A program made the translations under genes and the position numbers. A stretch of DNA of 64,000 nt from Sedimenticola selenatireducens (GTDB lineage: Bacteria; Pseudomonadota; Gammaproteobacteria; Chromatiales; Chromatiaceae), in assembly GCF_007625115.1 (NCBI RefSeq), contig NZ_VMNH01000003.1, forward strand, positions 1 to 64,000, read 5' to 3'. Below, one piece after another: positions 48,934 to 59,425 of this stretch. The first letter of the stretch is position 1, and every line of letters begins with the position of its first letter. Under the pieces are notes generated by a model. The model was not told where the DNA came from. It saw nothing but the letters and a program-made list of their open reading frames with translations, and did no database searches.

Positions 48934-51642
48934 TTATTGGTCCTTTAACCGTCCCCGTACAATCCATTTTTCCAGTTCTACCAGCAGGAAAAGTATTATC
49001 CCGGCGCTGAAAATTCGTCCCCATGCCTCCAGGGTGAGTGGGGCCGAGTGGAAGAACAGTTGCATGATGGGCATGTAGGTAAACAGAAGCTGGAATAGTG
49101 ATACGATCACGATAGCGAGAAGCACATAGCGGCTGCCCAGCAATCCCTGTCTATTGATGACAGGTGCTGTGATGTAACGGGTGTTCAGCAGGTAGAATAT
49201 TTCCGCAACAACCAACGTATTTACAGCTACTGTCCGGGCTACCTCAATGCTGGCTCCGGTGTTTCGTTCCCAGAGGAACAGCCCAAATGTAGCTGCCACC
49301 ATCAGCAGTGAGACAAACAGGATGCGCCAGACCATAAAGGATGACAGCAGTGAGCCGGTGTTGTCACGGGGTGGCCGTTGCATGATATTGGCCTCGGCCG
49401 GTTCAAAAGCCAGTGAAAGGGCGAGCGTGACGGCAGTGATCATATTGACCCAAAGAATTTGTGCGGCCGTCACCGGTAGTAATCGACCAAAGGCAATGGC
49501 CGCCAAGATTGTGAGTGCCTCTCCGCCATTGGTGGGTAGAATGAACAGGATCGATTTTTTGATGTTGTCATAAACTGTTCGCCCCTCTTCAATCGCTTTA
49601 ACAATCGAGGCAAAGTTATCATCTGCCAGGACCATTTCGGCAGATTCCTTGGCCGTTTCACTGCCCTTGATTCCCATGGCCACGCCAATATCGGCGCGTT
49701 TCAACGCAGGGGCATCATTTACCCCATCTCCGGTCATGGCAGCTACCCAGTTGTTAGCCTGTAACGCCTTGACCAGACGAAGCTTTTGTTCGGGGCTGGT
49801 GCGTGCAAAAATATTGTTCTGCCGGACCTGTTCCTTGAGCGTTGTGTCATCCATTGATTCCAGTTCAACGCCTGTCAGTGCATGATCAGCCCCCCTGATG
49901 CCCATGTTTTTACCTATGGCGCGAGCGGTGGTGACATGGTCACCGGTGATCATCTTCACTTCGATGCCTGCGGAATAGCAACGGCTGATGGCCTCTATGG
50001 CTTCGTGGCGTGGTGGGTCAACAATGCCCACCATTCCGAGAAGGATGAGCCCTTCCTCAACATCACTGAAGTTGAGCGCATTTTGTTCTGGGTCGGCGGG
50101 GCGCATGGCGATAGCGAGTGTGCGCTCACCTCGTGCTGCGATAATTTCAGTCTGCTCAGACCAGAATGCCGGGTCAATGGGTTGGGGGCCGTGATAGGTG
50201 TATTGGGTGCTACAGCGCGGCAGGATCGCTTCACAGGCACCTTTGATGTAGATGTAGCCTTTACCTTCGTGGTCGTGATGCAGTGTTGCCATGAAACGAT
50301 GTTCCGATTCGAAGGGAATTATGTCCGTTCGGGGCATCTGTTCTGCAAGCAGGTTTTGTTCATAGCCTGCTTTCAATCCGAGTACGACCAGCGCGCCTTC
50401 CATTGGATCACCGTGAAGCTTCCACTGTCCCTGATCTTCGGTGAGTGCGGCATCATTGCAGAGAATAGCGGCTCTACAGCAGGTCTTTAGCAGTGGGTTT
50501 GACAGATCAGAATGTATATCATTTTCATCGATAAACTCACCATGAGGATCGTAACCATTCCCCTCGACCCGGAAGGTCTGGTCAGCAAAAACCAGAGACT
50601 GAACCATCATCTCGTTTCGGGTCAAAGTGCCTGTCTTATCGGAGCAGATAACATCGACTGAGCCAAGGGTTTCAACTGCAGGTAGGCGTCTGATAATGGC
50701 GCTTCTGTTGGCCATCCGTTGAACGCCAATAGCCAGGGTTATTGTGATGATGGCCGGCAGGCCTTCGGGTATGGCGGCGACAGCTAGGCCGACTGCGGCG
50801 AGAAACATCTCCTCAAGGGAGTAGTCGTGAACCAGAATACCAAACAGAGCGGCGAGCAAGGCAATGGCCAGAATGGCTATGGAGAGTTGGCTGGCAAATG
50901 TTGCCATCTGTCGTGTCAGCGGCGTACTCAGCGCCTTGACCTCGGCCAGCAATGCGCTGATGCGACCGATCTCACTCTGGTCGCCTGTCGCAACGACAAT
51001 GCCGGTGCCTTGGCCGAAGGTGACCAGTGTGCCGGAGTAGGCCATACAGGTTCGATCCCCCAGGGGAGACTCGGTAGGCACGGCTTCTATAGTTTTTTCT
51101 ACAGGCAGTGACTCGCCTGTCAGCATGGCCTCATCGACTCTCAGGTTTCTGATTTTTATGAGTCGCAGATCTGCAGGGATCTTATCGCCTGATTGAATAA
51201 ACACCAGATCCCCTGGGACGATTTGATCGGCCGATAGGGTATAACGTTTGCCTTCTCTGATCACCATGGCCTGCGGTGATAGCATGTTTTTAACGGCCTC
51301 TAAAGCACGCTCTGCTTTGCCTTCTTGTATGAATCCGATGATGGCGTTGATGAAAACCACGCCAAAGATAACGCCAGAGTCGACCCAATGTCCCAGCGCT
51401 GCTGTGACAATGCCGGCCAGTAACAGCACATAGATCAACACATTTTTGAATTGCTCCAGAAAGCGTTGCCAAGCATTTCTGCCTGCGGGTGGGTTGAGGC
51501 GATTGGGGCCGTATTTATTCAGCCGCGCTTTAGCTTCCTCTTCGGTCAGGCCTGCTGCGGGTGTAGTAAAAAAACTAGCTACCTGTACATGATCATTTGC
51601 ATGCCAGAAGGGAGTTTGCGTGCGGCTTTCTTGGGTCGTCAT
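48934..51642 (-). CDS. P2-type cation-transporting ATPase
   Basis: 902 residues with the P2 layout: N-domain leader, TGES at 175-178, the M4 motif PEGLPA from 292, phosphorylation site DKTGT at 335-339, and TGDGVNDAPALKRAD in the hinge. It resembles bacterial PacL/SERCA-like pumps. Ion-site residues in M4 (E293) and M5 (NGGEA) are kept, but M6 reads VNMITAVTLAL where SERCA has NLVTDG, so the key aspartate is alanine. The ion is therefore unclear. It runs alone on the minus strand. Confidence 0.92.
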   Translation of the reverse strand: MTTQESRTQTPFWHANDHVQVASFFTTPAAGLTEEEAKARLNKYGPNRLNPPAGRNAWQRFLEQFKNVLIYVLLLAGIVTAALGHWVDSGVIFGVVFINAIIGFIQEGKAERALEAVKNMLSPQAMVIREGKRYTLSADQIVPGDLVFIQSGDKIPADLRLIKIRNLRVDEAMLTGESLPVEKTIEAVPTESPLGDRTCMAYSGTLVTFGQGTGIVVATGDQSEIGRISALLAEVKALSTPLTRQMATFASQLSIAILAIALLAALFGILVHDYSLEEMFLAAVGLAVAAIPEGLPAIITITLAIGVQRMANRSAIIRRLPAVETLGSVDVICSDKTGTLTRNEMMVQSLVFADQTFRVEGNGYDPHGEFIDENDIHSDLSNPLLKTCCRAAILCNDAALTEDQGQWKLHGDPMEGALVVLGLKAGYEQNLLAEQMPRTDIIPFESEHRFMATLHHDHEGKGYIYIKGACEAILPRCSTQYTYHGPQPIDPAFWSEQTEIIAARGERTLAIAMRPADPEQNALNFSDVEEGLILLGMVGIVDPPRHEAIEAISRCYSAGIEVKMITGDHVTTARAIGKNMGIRGADHALTGVELESMDDTTLKEQVRQNNIFARTSPEQKLRLVKALQANNWVAAMTGDGVNDAPALKRADIGVAMGIKGSETAKESAEMVLADDNFASIVKAIEEGRTVYDNIKKSILFILPTNGGEALTILAAIAFGRLLPVTAAQILWVNMITAVTLALSLAFEPAEANIMQRPPRDNTGSLLSSFMVWRILFVSLLMVAATFGLFLWERNTGASIEVARTVAVNTLVVAEIFYLLNTRYITAPVINRQGLLGSRYVLLAIVIVSLFQLLFTYMPIMQLFFHSAPLTLEAWGRIFSAGIILFLLVELEKWIVRGRLKDQ

Positions 51643-51833
51643 ATTAGGTCCTGGAATCTTATTACACAGAGATCACACCCTGTGACAAGTCTAGGGTAAT
51701 AATGTTACATCTATCAAAGGAGCTTGTTGATTGGGGTCAATAGAGCCTCCGAGAGCACTATCGATTAGTGTGTTTAGGCTATGATGATTATAGGGTCTAT
51801 GTGTTAAATCTGTGATAGGGAGAGGCGAACGAG

Positions 51834-53249
51834 GTGAGTACATTAACATTTCTGGGTGCGGCGCAGCGGGTAACCGGCTCTTGTTACCTCATTCAAACGG
51901 AGCAGCAGAAGGTGCTGCTGGAGTGCGGGATGCTTCAGGGAGAGAAGCGGGATAAGAGCAAAGGTAAACAAAGGGAGCAAGAAGATCCATTGCCTTTTGA
52001 TGTCACAACATTAGCTGCCGTTGTTATCTCCCATGCTCATCTGGATCATTCAGGGATGTTGCCGCTTCTGGTCAAGCGGGGTTACAGCGGTCCGATTTAT
52101 ATGACGATGCAGACTGAGGCTCTATTGCCGACGATGCATAAAGATGCGGCATTTCTGCAGGAAAAGGATACCGAGTGGGAGAATAAGCGTCGTGCACGCG
52201 CAGGTAAGCGCTCTATTGAACCACTCTATACGCTTGATGATGTTGAGAGGGAGTTGGGGTTGTGTGAAGGCCGACCCTATGGAGCGGTGACAGAGATTTT
52301 GCCCGGCATCAAACTCTGTTTTCGTGATGCGGGGCATATTCTTGGTTCGGCTATTGTGGAGTTGTGGATTGAGGATAAGGGCGAGACGAAGAAGTTGGTG
52401 TTCTCTGGTGATCTTGGCAACAGCCATGCGCCACTGATGCGTGATCCAGAGATTATCACCGAGGCGGATTTACTGCTACTTGAATCTACCTACGGTGACC
52501 GGAATCACCAGTCACTGGAGGCCACGATAGATGAGTTTAAAGCGGCACTGGATGCGGCGGCCAAGAGCGGTGGCAACGTGCTGATCCCTTCTTTTGCGGT
52601 TGGGCGTACCCAGGACTTGATCTACCATCTTGGCCAGCTTTATCAGTCGGGCCAGTTACAACAGCAGAATATCTATGTCGACAGCCCTATGGCCACCAGT
52701 ATCAGTGAGATTTATGAGCAGTATACCCGGCTGTTCAACAAGGATGATCCTGAGTTTCGCAAATTGATGACCCATGACTGGCAGCAGTGGCTGCCGATTC
52801 TGCGGTTTACCAAGAGTGTTGAAGAGTCGATGGCACTCAACAAGATCAGTGGCGGGGCGATTATCATTGCCGGCAGTGGCATGTGTCATGGCGGGCGTAT
52901 ACGCCACCATTTGAAATATAATCTGTGGCGTAAAAATACCCACCTGATCATCTCTGGATTCCAGGCGCGTGGAACCCTTGGTCGATTGCTGGTGGATGGG
53001 GTCAAGAAGGTCAAGATTCTCGGCAGTGAGATTGCAGTGAAGGCGCAGATTCACACACTGGGTGGCTTTTCAGCCCATGCCGGCCAGAGCCAATTATTGG
53101 AGTGGGCGGGCCATATGCGCAAGGCGATGCCCAGGCTCTATCTGGTGCATGGTGAAAGTGACAGCATGCTGGCCTTGCAGAAGTGTTTTGTAGATCAATT
53201 TAACTGGGATGCTTCGATTCCAACGCTAGGCGAAGTAATCCACTTTTAA
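51834..53249 (+). CDS. MBL-fold beta-CASP ribonuclease family protein
   Basis: 471 residues from a GTG preceded by GGGAGAGG. The metallo-beta-lactamase motif HAHLDHSG spans 67-74, with further ligands in GHILGSA, SGDLGN and the C-terminal FSAHAGQ and LVHGES. The beta-CASP insert contains IPSFAVGRTQDLIYHL and GSGMCHGGRIRHHL. Relatives are 5'/3' exonucleases or endonucleases acting on RNA, like the KH-less CPSF73-type proteins. It is divergent from the P-type ATPase and upstream of the ferredoxin reductase. Confidence 0.92.
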   Translation: MSTLTFLGAAQRVTGSCYLIQTEQQKVLLECGMLQGEKRDKSKGKQREQEDPLPFDVTTLAAVVISHAHLDHSGMLPLLVKRGYSGPIYMTMQTEALLPTMHKDAAFLQEKDTEWENKRRARAGKRSIEPLYTLDDVERELGLCEGRPYGAVTEILPGIKLCFRDAGHILGSAIVELWIEDKGETKKLVFSGDLGNSHAPLMRDPEIITEADLLLLESTYGDRNHQSLEATIDEFKAALDAAAKSGGNVLIPSFAVGRTQDLIYHLGQLYQSGQLQQQNIYVDSPMATSISEIYEQYTRLFNKDDPEFRKLMTHDWQQWLPILRFTKSVEESMALNKISGGAIIIAGSGMCHGGRIRHHLKYNLWRKNTHLIISGFQARGTLGRLLVDGVKKVKILGSEIAVKAQIHTLGGFSAHAGQSQLLEWAGHMRKAMPRLYLVHGESDSMLALQKCFVDQFNWDASIPTLGEVIHF

Positions 53250-53363
53250 AGCGGGTTGGTGGGGTTGAGGATTTGACATAAACGGCAATAAAGTATCAAA
53301 TGAAACTAATATGCCTAGATGCTTTCTAGGGCATTTGGATCACATAAGACTTCATTGTATTTT

Positions 53364-54185
53364 ATGAAAACAAGTAAATTCAGTTATAACGCCACTGTGA
53401 CTCGATGTATCGAAGTAACGGGAGAGATCCGCATCCTGCAAGTGTGTCTCGACAATCCAGGTTTCAAATTCAAGGCAGGGCAATACACCATGCTGGGGCT
53501 GCTGCGGGAGGCCCCCCGGATTCCTGAGGCTGCGGTCGAAGATGAAGGTGATGAGCCGGGTGGTGATCCGATGATTAGAAGGGCCTATTCCATCGCGTCC
53601 GGGAGTAGCCAACAGGAGTATCTGGAATTTTACGTGTCAATCGTTTCGTCTGGTGCCCTGACCCCCCGCTTGTTTGCCCTGAAAGAGGGTGATCGGCTGC
53701 ATGTGGCGGAGAAATCGAAGGGCATATTTACCCTGGATAAAGTGCCGCAAGAGAGTGATGTGCTATTGGTAGGCACCGGAACGGGTCTGGCCCCCTACAT
53801 CAGTATGCTGCGCAGTGAAGTGCTGGCCAACCGGGATCGACGGATTGCGGTGTTGCACGGCGCCAGCTTTTCCTGGGATCTGGGTTATCGTCGCGAGCTT
53901 GAATCCCTGGCCCAGTACAATGACCACTTCCGTTATATTCCCACCATATCGCGTCCGCAGATTGATCAGGACTGGCAAGGATTCACCGGCCGGCTGCCGC
54001 CGTTTCTGGATGACCCGGCGATCGAGGAGTTGTGTGGTTTTGCGCTTGATCCGGGTCCAAGCCATGTCTTGCTCTGCGGTAATCCTGCCATGATTGAAAA
54101 TGCCACGGTAAGGCTTGAGGCTCGGGGCTACCAACAGAAACGGCCGCGCGAGCCGGGCAATCTGCACATGGAAAAGTACTGGTAG
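53364..54185 (+). CDS. fpr: Ferredoxin-NADP reductase with an acidic insertion
   Basis: 273 residues from the ATG at 53364 (MKTSKFSYNATVTRCIEVTG); an upstream start at 53319 adds 15 unlikely residues. The FAD motif RRAYSIAS is at about 72-79, and the NADP motif VGTGTGLAPYISML follows. The C-terminus EKYW is typical of Fpr. Between strands of the FAD domain (about 47-70) is an extra acidic, Pro-rich stretch (EAAVEDEGDEPGGDP) not seen in standard 258-residue Fpr. A G-bulged hairpin (53313-53333) lies upstream. Confidence 0.92.
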   Translation: MKTSKFSYNATVTRCIEVTGEIRILQVCLDNPGFKFKAGQYTMLGLLREAPRIPEAAVEDEGDEPGGDPMIRRAYSIASGSSQQEYLEFYVSIVSSGALTPRLFALKEGDRLHVAEKSKGIFTLDKVPQESDVLLVGTGTGLAPYISMLRSEVLANRDRRIAVLHGASFSWDLGYRRELESLAQYNDHFRYIPTISRPQIDQDWQGFTGRLPPFLDDPAIEELCGFALDPGPSHVLLCGNPAMIENATVRLEARGYQQKRPREPGNLHMEKYW

Positions 54186-54201
54186 GTGGTGTGTAAGGCA
54201 A

Positions 54202-55059
54202 ATGGCTGAAACATCAACTGTTCAAGTTAACGGGATCATCCTGAGTTATCGGGAGTGGACGGGTGAAGGAAAAACGGTCATTTGTCTGCCCAGCTTTGCG
54301 GCGCATAAAGGGAGTTTTGAGCGACTGGGTGCGGCGCTCTCGCCGGACTATCGCGTCATTGCTATTGATCTGCGGGGGCGGGGCGACAGTGATAAACCTG
54401 AAGAGGGTTATGGCTTCGCCTATCATGTCAGCGATATTTTGATGTTAACCAAGCAGTTGGGTATCGATAAGTTTTCCATTGTGGGTCACTCGTTTGGTGC
54501 CACCGTTGGTACCTATCTTGCCTCAATCCGTCCTTCTCTGGTGGAGGCTATTGTGTTGTTGGAAGGTGGGGCAGACCCCACCGAGCGGGTCCTGAAGGCG
54601 ATTCGTCCGACACTGAATCATCTTGAATCACCCTATCCCTCGATGGCTGCTTATCTGAAAGCAATGCGGGCGATGCCGTTTTATGGCCGACAATGGGGCG
54701 AGATGCTGGAGGCCTATCTGCGGGAAGATGTCTATCTGATTGAGGATGGCTGCGTGCAACCCAAGGCGTCAGCGCAGAGTCTGCACAAAGACCTTGATCT
54801 GCATTTTCTCTACAGCATGTGTCTGCACTTTCCAGCTCTATCGTGTCCGGCGTTGTTTGTCCGTGCGGATGAAGGGTTGACCGATGCCGACCACGGGCAC
54901 ATCTTCACCGATGCTGAAACGGATGCCATCGTCAAATGGATTCCCAAGGGGCGGCGGCTCGATGTCAGCAGGGTCAATCATTTTACGATGTTGCTGAATG
55001 ATGACGCCCCGATTATTCAGCCGGTCAGGGCTTTTCTGGATGAGGTGTATTCCGCCTGA
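54202..55059 (+). CDS. Alpha/beta hydrolase
   Basis: 285 residues from the ATG at 54202 (MAETSTVQVNGIILSYREWT); the longer frame from 54115 lies inside fpr. The nucleophile elbow GHSFGATVG, the DLRGRGDSDKP loop, and a late histidine in SRVNHFTMLL complete the triad pattern. No signal peptide, so cytosolic. Substrate is unknown. It starts 16 bases after fpr and is probably co-transcribed with it. Confidence 0.88.
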   Translation: MAETSTVQVNGIILSYREWTGEGKTVICLPSFAAHKGSFERLGAALSPDYRVIAIDLRGRGDSDKPEEGYGFAYHVSDILMLTKQLGIDKFSIVGHSFGATVGTYLASIRPSLVEAIVLLEGGADPTERVLKAIRPTLNHLESPYPSMAAYLKAMRAMPFYGRQWGEMLEAYLREDVYLIEDGCVQPKASAQSLHKDLDLHFLYSMCLHFPALSCPALFVRADEGLTDADHGHIFTDAETDAIVKWIPKGRRLDVSRVNHFTMLLNDDAPIIQPVRAFLDEVYSA

Positions 55060-55185
55060 GTTAAGACGTGGTGTGGATCGCAACAGGACAAATCTAATGG
55101 CCAGATTATTTGTAGCGTAGGTTGTGAAGGGGGCAACTCAGTGCTTACTGCCTTTCGCAGTAATCAGTTGATTCGGAACATTTTT

Positions 55186-55262
55186 TGGTCGGGGTGAGAG
55201 GATTCGAACCTCCGGCCCCTGCCTCCCGAAGGCAGTGCTCTACCAGGCTGAGCTACACCCCG
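55186..55262 (-). tRNA. proK: tRNA-Pro (anticodon CGG)
   Basis: 77 nt with encoded CCA on the minus strand. CGGGGTG pairs with CACCCCG; the anticodon CGG corresponds to bases 55226-55228. It is 8 bases downstream of ispB and probably processed from the same transcript. A stem at about 55146-55162 (TTACTG/CAGTAA) follows, without a T-run. Confidence 0.97.
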
Positions 55263-55270
55263 ATTCTGGT

Positions 55271-56239
55271 CTAACTTCTGCGTCTGACTGAGAAATCTGC
55301 CAGGGCAGTCAATGCGTCGCGGAAGGGTGATGAAGGCAGCGTCAGGAGCGCTGTTTTGGCCTTCTCGGCTTCCTCTTGCGCGAGGCGCGCAGTGTACTCG
55401 ATCGCATCGGTCGATTCAATGGCGGCCATTACCACGTCGATATGTTCACGGCCACCTTTTTCGATCACTTCTCTGAGTGCTTGGCGCTGTTCCGGCGTAC
55501 CTACTTCCATGGCCCGCAGGATGGGCAGTGTCGGTTTTCCCTCTTCGAGATCATCACCAATATTCTTGCCAATCTCTTCACTGGAGGTGCTGTAATCCAG
55601 GGCGTCATCAATAATCTGGAAAGCGATGCCCAAATGCAGACCATAATCAGCTAACGCCTGTTCCTGTTCAGAGGTAGCTTCTCCCAGGACGGCGCCAAGC
55701 CGCGATCCGGCCTCGAAAAGGGTGGCGGTCTTGCGAAGGATTACCTCGCGGTATTTCTCTTCGGTCGTATCCGGATCGTTGCAGTTAAGGAGTTGCAGTA
55801 CTTCACCTTCTGCGATGCGATTGGTGGCATGAGATAGGACCTCCATCACGCGCATCATGCCCATATCGACCATCATCTCAAAAGAGCGTGAATAGAGAAA
55901 ATCGCCAACCAGCACACTGGCCGCATTACCCCAGACCGCATTTGCGGTGTCCCTGTTGCGGCGCATGTCGGATTCGTCGACCACGTCGTCATGGAGTAGC
56001 GTGGCGGTGTGAATAAACTCAATTACGGCCGCTAGATCGATATGCCGGTTGCCCTGGTAATTGAGTGCCCGGGCCGCTAAAAGCACAATCATCGGGCGTA
56101 GACGCTTGCCACCGCTATTAACAATGTAATGGCCAACCTGATTGATCAGTACCACATCTGACTGGAGTCGCTGCAGGATCAGGGCGTCAACCGCCTTCAT
56201 ATCTTCCTCAACCAACTCGCGGATTGTGCTCATTTCCAT
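55271..56239 (-). CDS. ispB: Octaprenyl diphosphate synthase
   Basis: 322 residues. The first aspartate-rich motif DDVVDESD is at about 84-91 and the second, IIDDALDY, near 210. The enzyme extends farnesyl diphosphate to the C40 side chain of ubiquinone. An ATG at 56233 (MSTIREL) is an alternative start. It is divergent from rplU across 247 bases, the standard gammaproteobacterial arrangement, and leads into tRNA-Pro. Confidence 0.96.
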   Translation of the reverse strand: MEMSTIRELVEEDMKAVDALILQRLQSDVVLINQVGHYIVNSGGKRLRPMIVLLAARALNYQGNRHIDLAAVIEFIHTATLLHDDVVDESDMRRNRDTANAVWGNAASVLVGDFLYSRSFEMMVDMGMMRVMEVLSHATNRIAEGEVLQLLNCNDPDTTEEKYREVILRKTATLFEAGSRLGAVLGEATSEQEQALADYGLHLGIAFQIIDDALDYSTSSEEIGKNIGDDLEEGKPTLPILRAMEVGTPEQRQALREVIEKGGREHIDVVMAAIESTDAIEYTARLAQEEAEKAKTALLTLPSSPFRDALTALADFSVRRRS

Positions 56240-56389
56240 GGTTTAGTCTTTAACTGCTTTTGTTTCAGGGTATATTAGGAGTGGAGCATGCTAGGAGCCT
56301 GTCTCCAGGCTGTCAAGCACACGGCAGTCGTGGAAGCGGGCCCAGGGTTGTCCGGCGGTCGGTTTTTGAGGGTTTTTTCAGAATGATGA

Positions 56390-56418
56390 TTGACCTGCCT
56401 CGCTGTCACGGGTAGAAT
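56390..56418 (+). promoter_or_regulatory. Promoter of rplU-rpmA-obgE
   Basis: TTGACC (56390-56395) and TAGAAT (56413-56418) with a 17-base spacer, 68 bases before rplU. Confidence 0.85.
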
Positions 56419-56486
56419 TCCGCCTCTTTCATTGGCGCGTTGGTTGTCTTTGCGCCGGATTAGCAGATTTTCGCGGAGATTTTGGT

Positions 56487-56801
56487 ATGTATGCCGTAAT
56501 TCAGACCGGGGGTAAGCAGTACCGGGTTTCCGAGGGCGATACCGTTAAAGTTGAGAAGTTGGTTGCCGAAGAAGGCGCTTCTCTTGATCTTGACAAAGTC
56601 CTGATGGTCGCCAACGGCGAAGACATCAAAATTGGAACCCCCTATGTAGCGGGTGGTAAAGTGACCGCTACGGTGAAGTCTCATGGTCGGGCCAAGAAAG
56701 TGACGATCTTGAAGTTCAAGCGTCGCAAGCACCACATGAAGCGCCAGGGACATCGTCAATGGTATACTGAACTCGAAATTACCGGTATCAGCGCAGGTTA
56801 A
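56487..56801 (+). CDS. rplU: 50S ribosomal protein L21
   Basis: 104 residues, starting [20 protein letters not shown], with the C-terminal [20 protein letters not shown] signature. L21 stabilises 23S rRNA with L20. It forms an operon with rpmA, 15 bases downstream. Confidence 0.98.
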   Translation: MYAVIQTGGKQYRVSEGDTVKVEKLVAEEGASLDLDKVLMVANGEDIKIGTPYVAGGKVTATVKSHGRAKKVTILKFKRRKHHMKRQGHRQWYTELEITGISAG

Positions 56802-56816
56802 GGGCAGGGTAAGGCA

Positions 56817-57074
56817 ATGGCACATAAGAAAGCAGGCGGTAGTACACGTAACGGTCGCGATTCACAGTCGAAGCGCCTTGGTGTAAAGGTTTTTGGCGGA
56901 CAGGAAATCAATGCCGGTGGCATTATCATTCGTCAGCGCGGCACCGCTGTACATAATGGCGTCAACGTGGGCTGTGGTAAAGATCACACCCTGTTCGCTA
57001 AGATTGATGGCGTAGTAAAGTTTGAAGTGAAAGGCCCGAAAAATCGTCGCTTTGTGAGCGTGATTCCGGCCTGA
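56817..57074 (+). CDS. rpmA: 50S ribosomal protein L27
   Basis: 85 residues beginning [20 protein letters not shown], whose N-terminal tail enters the peptidyl-transferase centre. [20 protein letters not shown] is the family core. It follows rplU directly and precedes a terminator that partly separates obgE. Confidence 0.98.
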   Translation: MAHKKAGGSTRNGRDSQSKRLGVKVFGGQEINAGGIIIRQRGTAVHNGVNVGCGKDHTLFAKIDGVVKFEVKGPKNRRFVSVIPA

Positions 57075-57102
57075 TCGCCTCGCCAGATAAGCGCTATAAA
57101 GG

Positions 57103-57127
57103 GCCTCGTCTTTTGACGGGGCTTTTT
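57103..57127 (+). terminator. Terminator between rpmA and obgE
   Basis: GCCTCGTC (57103-57110) pairs with GACGGGGC (57115-57122, one wobble) around TTTT, followed by TTTTT. obgE would need read-through or its own promoter. Confidence 0.85.
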
Positions 57128-57154
57128 ACGTTATAGCGATAGAGTTTTCCATAA

Positions 57155-58246
<1,092 letters not shown>

Positions 58247-58276
58247 ATTACTTATCATTTGTTGAGATGCAGTAGC

Positions 58277-59404
58277 ATGAACATGTCTCGAGAAAAGTTC
58301 ACCGCTTCCCGTCGCTGGGTAGTTAAGATTGGCAGCGCGCTGCTGACGGATGATGGCAAGGGCCTCGCCAGGGAAGCGCTTGCCTCCTGGGTTGAGCAGA
58401 TGGCTGGTTGGGTGTTGGCCGGGAATGAGCTGATCCTGGTCTCGTCAGGTGCGGTGGCCGAAGGCATGAGTCGGATGGGCTGGACGTCCCGGCCGACGAC
58501 CCTGCATGAGTTACAAGCCGCTGCCGCAATTGGGCAAATGGGCCTGGTACGTGCGTATGAGACCTGTTTTGAGAAGCATAATCTGCATACGGCGCAAGTG
58601 TTATTGACCCATGATGACCTGACCAATCGCAGGCGCTACCTCAATGCCAGAAGCACATTAAGAACCTTATTGGCTTTGGGTGTTGTGCCGGTGGTGAATG
58701 AGAATGACACGGTGGCCAATCAAGAACTCCGTTTTGGTGATAATGATACCCTTGCAGCCCTGGTCGCCAATCTGGTGGAGGCGGATCTGCTGGTCCTGTT
58801 GACCGATCAGGATGGACTCTATGATAGCGACCCACGCAAGAACAGTGATGCGGTGCTGATCCAGGAGAGCCGGGTGGATGACCCCATGCTGGATCAAGTG
58901 GCCGGTGGGAGTGGTGGTTTGTTGGGCCAGGGGGGTATGGTTACCAAGGTTCGTGCAGCACGTCTGGCTGCTCGATCAGGTACGGCGACCATTATTGCTC
59001 CGGGTGAGGGTGATCGTGTTCTGACCCGGATAGCAGCCGGTGAAACACTCGGTACCTTGTTATTGCCTGTTCAGGAGGCTGAAGCGGCGCGCAAGCGCTG
59101 GCTGGCCGGTCATCTTCAGGTGCGTGGTCGCCTGGTTGTCGACGCCGGTGCGGTGCGTGTGCTCAAGGAGTCTGGGCGCAGTCTGCTCGCGGTCGGCGTT
59201 AAACAGGTAGTGGGTAATTTTTCCCGTGGAGAAATGGTCGCTTGTGTCGATGAGCAAGGTCGGGAAGTGGCGCGCGGTCTTGTCAATTATAACTCAATCG
59301 AGAGTGACCAGATCAAAGGTATAGCCTCAAGCCGTATCCAGGAAATTCTGGGTTATGTGGATGAGGCCGAGTTGATTCATCGGGATAATCTGGTCCTGGT
59401 TTGA
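58277..59404 (+). CDS. proB: Glutamate 5-kinase
   Basis: 375 residues from the ATG at 58277; an ATG at 58283 is an alternative, and a TTG at 58259 is less likely. The amino-acid kinase domain has [25 protein letters not shown], and [22 protein letters not shown]-terminal PUA domain (from [20 protein letters not shown]) is present. It catalyses the first step of proline synthesis. The obgE-proB order is common in Gammaproteobacteria. Confidence 0.96.
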   Translation: MNMSREKFTASRRWVVKIGSALLTDDGKGLAREALASWVEQMAGWVLAGNELILVSSGAVAEGMSRMGWTSRPTTLHELQAAAAIGQMGLVRAYETCFEKHNLHTAQVLLTHDDLTNRRRYLNARSTLRTLLALGVVPVVNENDTVANQELRFGDNDTLAALVANLVEADLLVLLTDQDGLYDSDPRKNSDAVLIQESRVDDPMLDQVAGGSGGLLGQGGMVTKVRAARLAARSGTATIIAPGEGDRVLTRIAAGETLGTLLLPVQEAEAARKRWLAGHLQVRGRLVVDAGAVRVLKESGRSLLAVGVKQVVGNFSRGEMVACVDEQGREVARGLVNYNSIESDQIKGIASSRIQEILGYVDEAELIHRDNLVLV

Positions 59405-59425
59405 GTTGCTTTGGGCGTCGTAAGA

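Noticed and set aside
53313-53333. Hairpin between the beta-CASP gene and fpr as a terminator
   Set aside because: The stem contains a bulge and no T-run follows.
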